A DNA stretch of 6,035 bases, taken from Bacillota bacterium. Its GTDB lineage: Bacteria > Bacillota > Clostridia > Christensenellales > CAG-138. Location of the stretch: contig JAEZLG010000106.1 in the NCBI GenBank assembly GCA_023435855.1, positions 1 to 6,035 of the forward strand, in the 5' to 3' direction. The notes below the pieces were generated by a model that ran no database searches, was not told the DNA's origin, and saw only the letters and a list, made by a program, of their open reading frames with translations. Positions 5,623 to 6,035 of this stretch are shown piece after piece. The first letter of the stretch is position 1. Each line of letters starts with the position of its first letter. Made by a program: the position numbers and the translations under genes.

Positions 5623-5994
5623 TTATTTGATTTCGACGGTCGCGCCGACTTCCTTGAGGGCAGCAGCGATCTTCTCGCAGTCTTCCTTCGAAGCGGCTTC
5701 CTTGATGGGCTTAGGAGCGTTGTCGACGAGGTCTTTGGCTTCCTTGAGGCCAAGGCCGGTCAGCTCGCGCACGATCTTGATAACGTTGAGCTTGTTGGGG
5801 CCGATATCCTTAAGGATGGCGTCAAACTCAGTCTTCTCTTCCACAGCTTCAACAGCAGCGGCGCCAGCGGCGGGAGCTGCAGCGACGGCGGCAGCGGCGG
5901 ATACGCCAAATTCCTCTTCGAGGGCTTTCACGAGCTCGGCGAGCTCGAGAACGGTCATGGCCTTAATATCGGCAATGAGTTGCTCTTTGTTCAT
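5623..5994 (-). CDS. rplL: 50S ribosomal protein L7/L12
   Basis: L7/L12 forms the flexible stalk of the large ribosomal subunit and recruits and activates the translation GTPases. The 123-residue length is standard. The N-terminal dimerisation and L10-binding helices cover about 1-30 (MNKEQLIADIKAMTVLELAELV). An Ala/Pro/Gly-rich hinge spans about 32-50. The C-terminal factor-binding domain covers about 53-123 (EFDAILKDIG, NKLNVIKIVRELTGLGLKEAKDLV, GATVEIK). AGAGGAGG (6004-6011) lies 9 bases upstream of the ATG. rplJ is expected just to the right of the window. A strong terminator follows directly and no rpoB lies downstream in the window, although rpoB or a small gene plus rpoB is the usual neighbour. 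Confidence 0.99.
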   Translation of the reverse strand: MNKEQLIADIKAMTVLELAELVKALEEEFGVSAAAAVAAAPAAGAAAVEAVEEKTEFDAILKDIGPNKLNVIKIVRELTGLGLKEAKDLVDNAPKPIKEAASKEDCEKIAAALKEVGATVEIK

Positions 5995-6035
5995 AATTGA
6001 ATTCCTCCTCTAAAATTAGGTGTTTCGTTGCCGTT

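Noticed and set aside
5486..6013. Plus-strand frame of 175 codons opposite rplL
   Set aside because: Its Ala/Ser-rich sequence is the mirror of the alanine codons in the L7/L12 hinge, and it also crosses the rplL terminator and the rplL ribosome binding site.

Overview
The window looks like a piece of a Gram-positive, Clostridia-like (Bacillota) chromosome. The reasons are the dus–greA–lysS gene order, a clostridial-type class II lysyl-tRNA synthetase, AGGAGG-type ribosome binding sites, sigma-A-type promoters and strong intrinsic terminators. Most genes are translation or transcription housekeeping genes on the minus strand. No phage, IS transposase, CRISPR or tRNA gene is visible.

Layout, read along the minus strand from right to left. 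rplL (5623-5994), the ribosomal stalk protein L7/L12, ends in a strong terminator (5572-5606). A class I SAM-dependent methyltransferase with a TTG start follows (4805-5470). A plus-strand P-loop kinase-like gene of the FlaR/topology-modulation group (4185-4745) faces it and shares a bidirectional terminator with it (4759-4791). A 205-base divergent promoter region (3980-4184) separates that gene from a two-gene unit: a one-pass membrane protein of unknown function (3347-3979) overlapping a tRNA-dihydrouridine synthase, dus (2361-3347), by one base. Next comes a perfect-consensus promoter (2285-2313), then greA (1778-2248), then a 218-base structured spacer, then lysS (45-1559).

Most of these products serve RNA and protein synthesis: L7/L12 recruits translation factors, Dus modifies tRNA, GreA rescues stalled RNA polymerase, and LysRS charges tRNA-Lys.

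Three points deserve attention. First, greA has an in-frame TAA at codon 47, inside the most conserved motif, while the rest of the frame is intact; it is either a very recent nonsense mutation or a sequence error. Second, the greA–lysS spacer holds a ~160-base palindrome-rich element bounded by 19-base inverted repeats (1579-1597 and 1721-1739). Its imperfect pairs are all G·U-compatible in plus-strand RNA, and a hairpin with a T-tract follows on the same strand. It may be a MITE/REP-like repeat or a structured RNA. Third, the promoter of the FlaR-like gene lies so close to its ATG that the mRNA may be leaderless. I see no clear new defence or metabolic system here.
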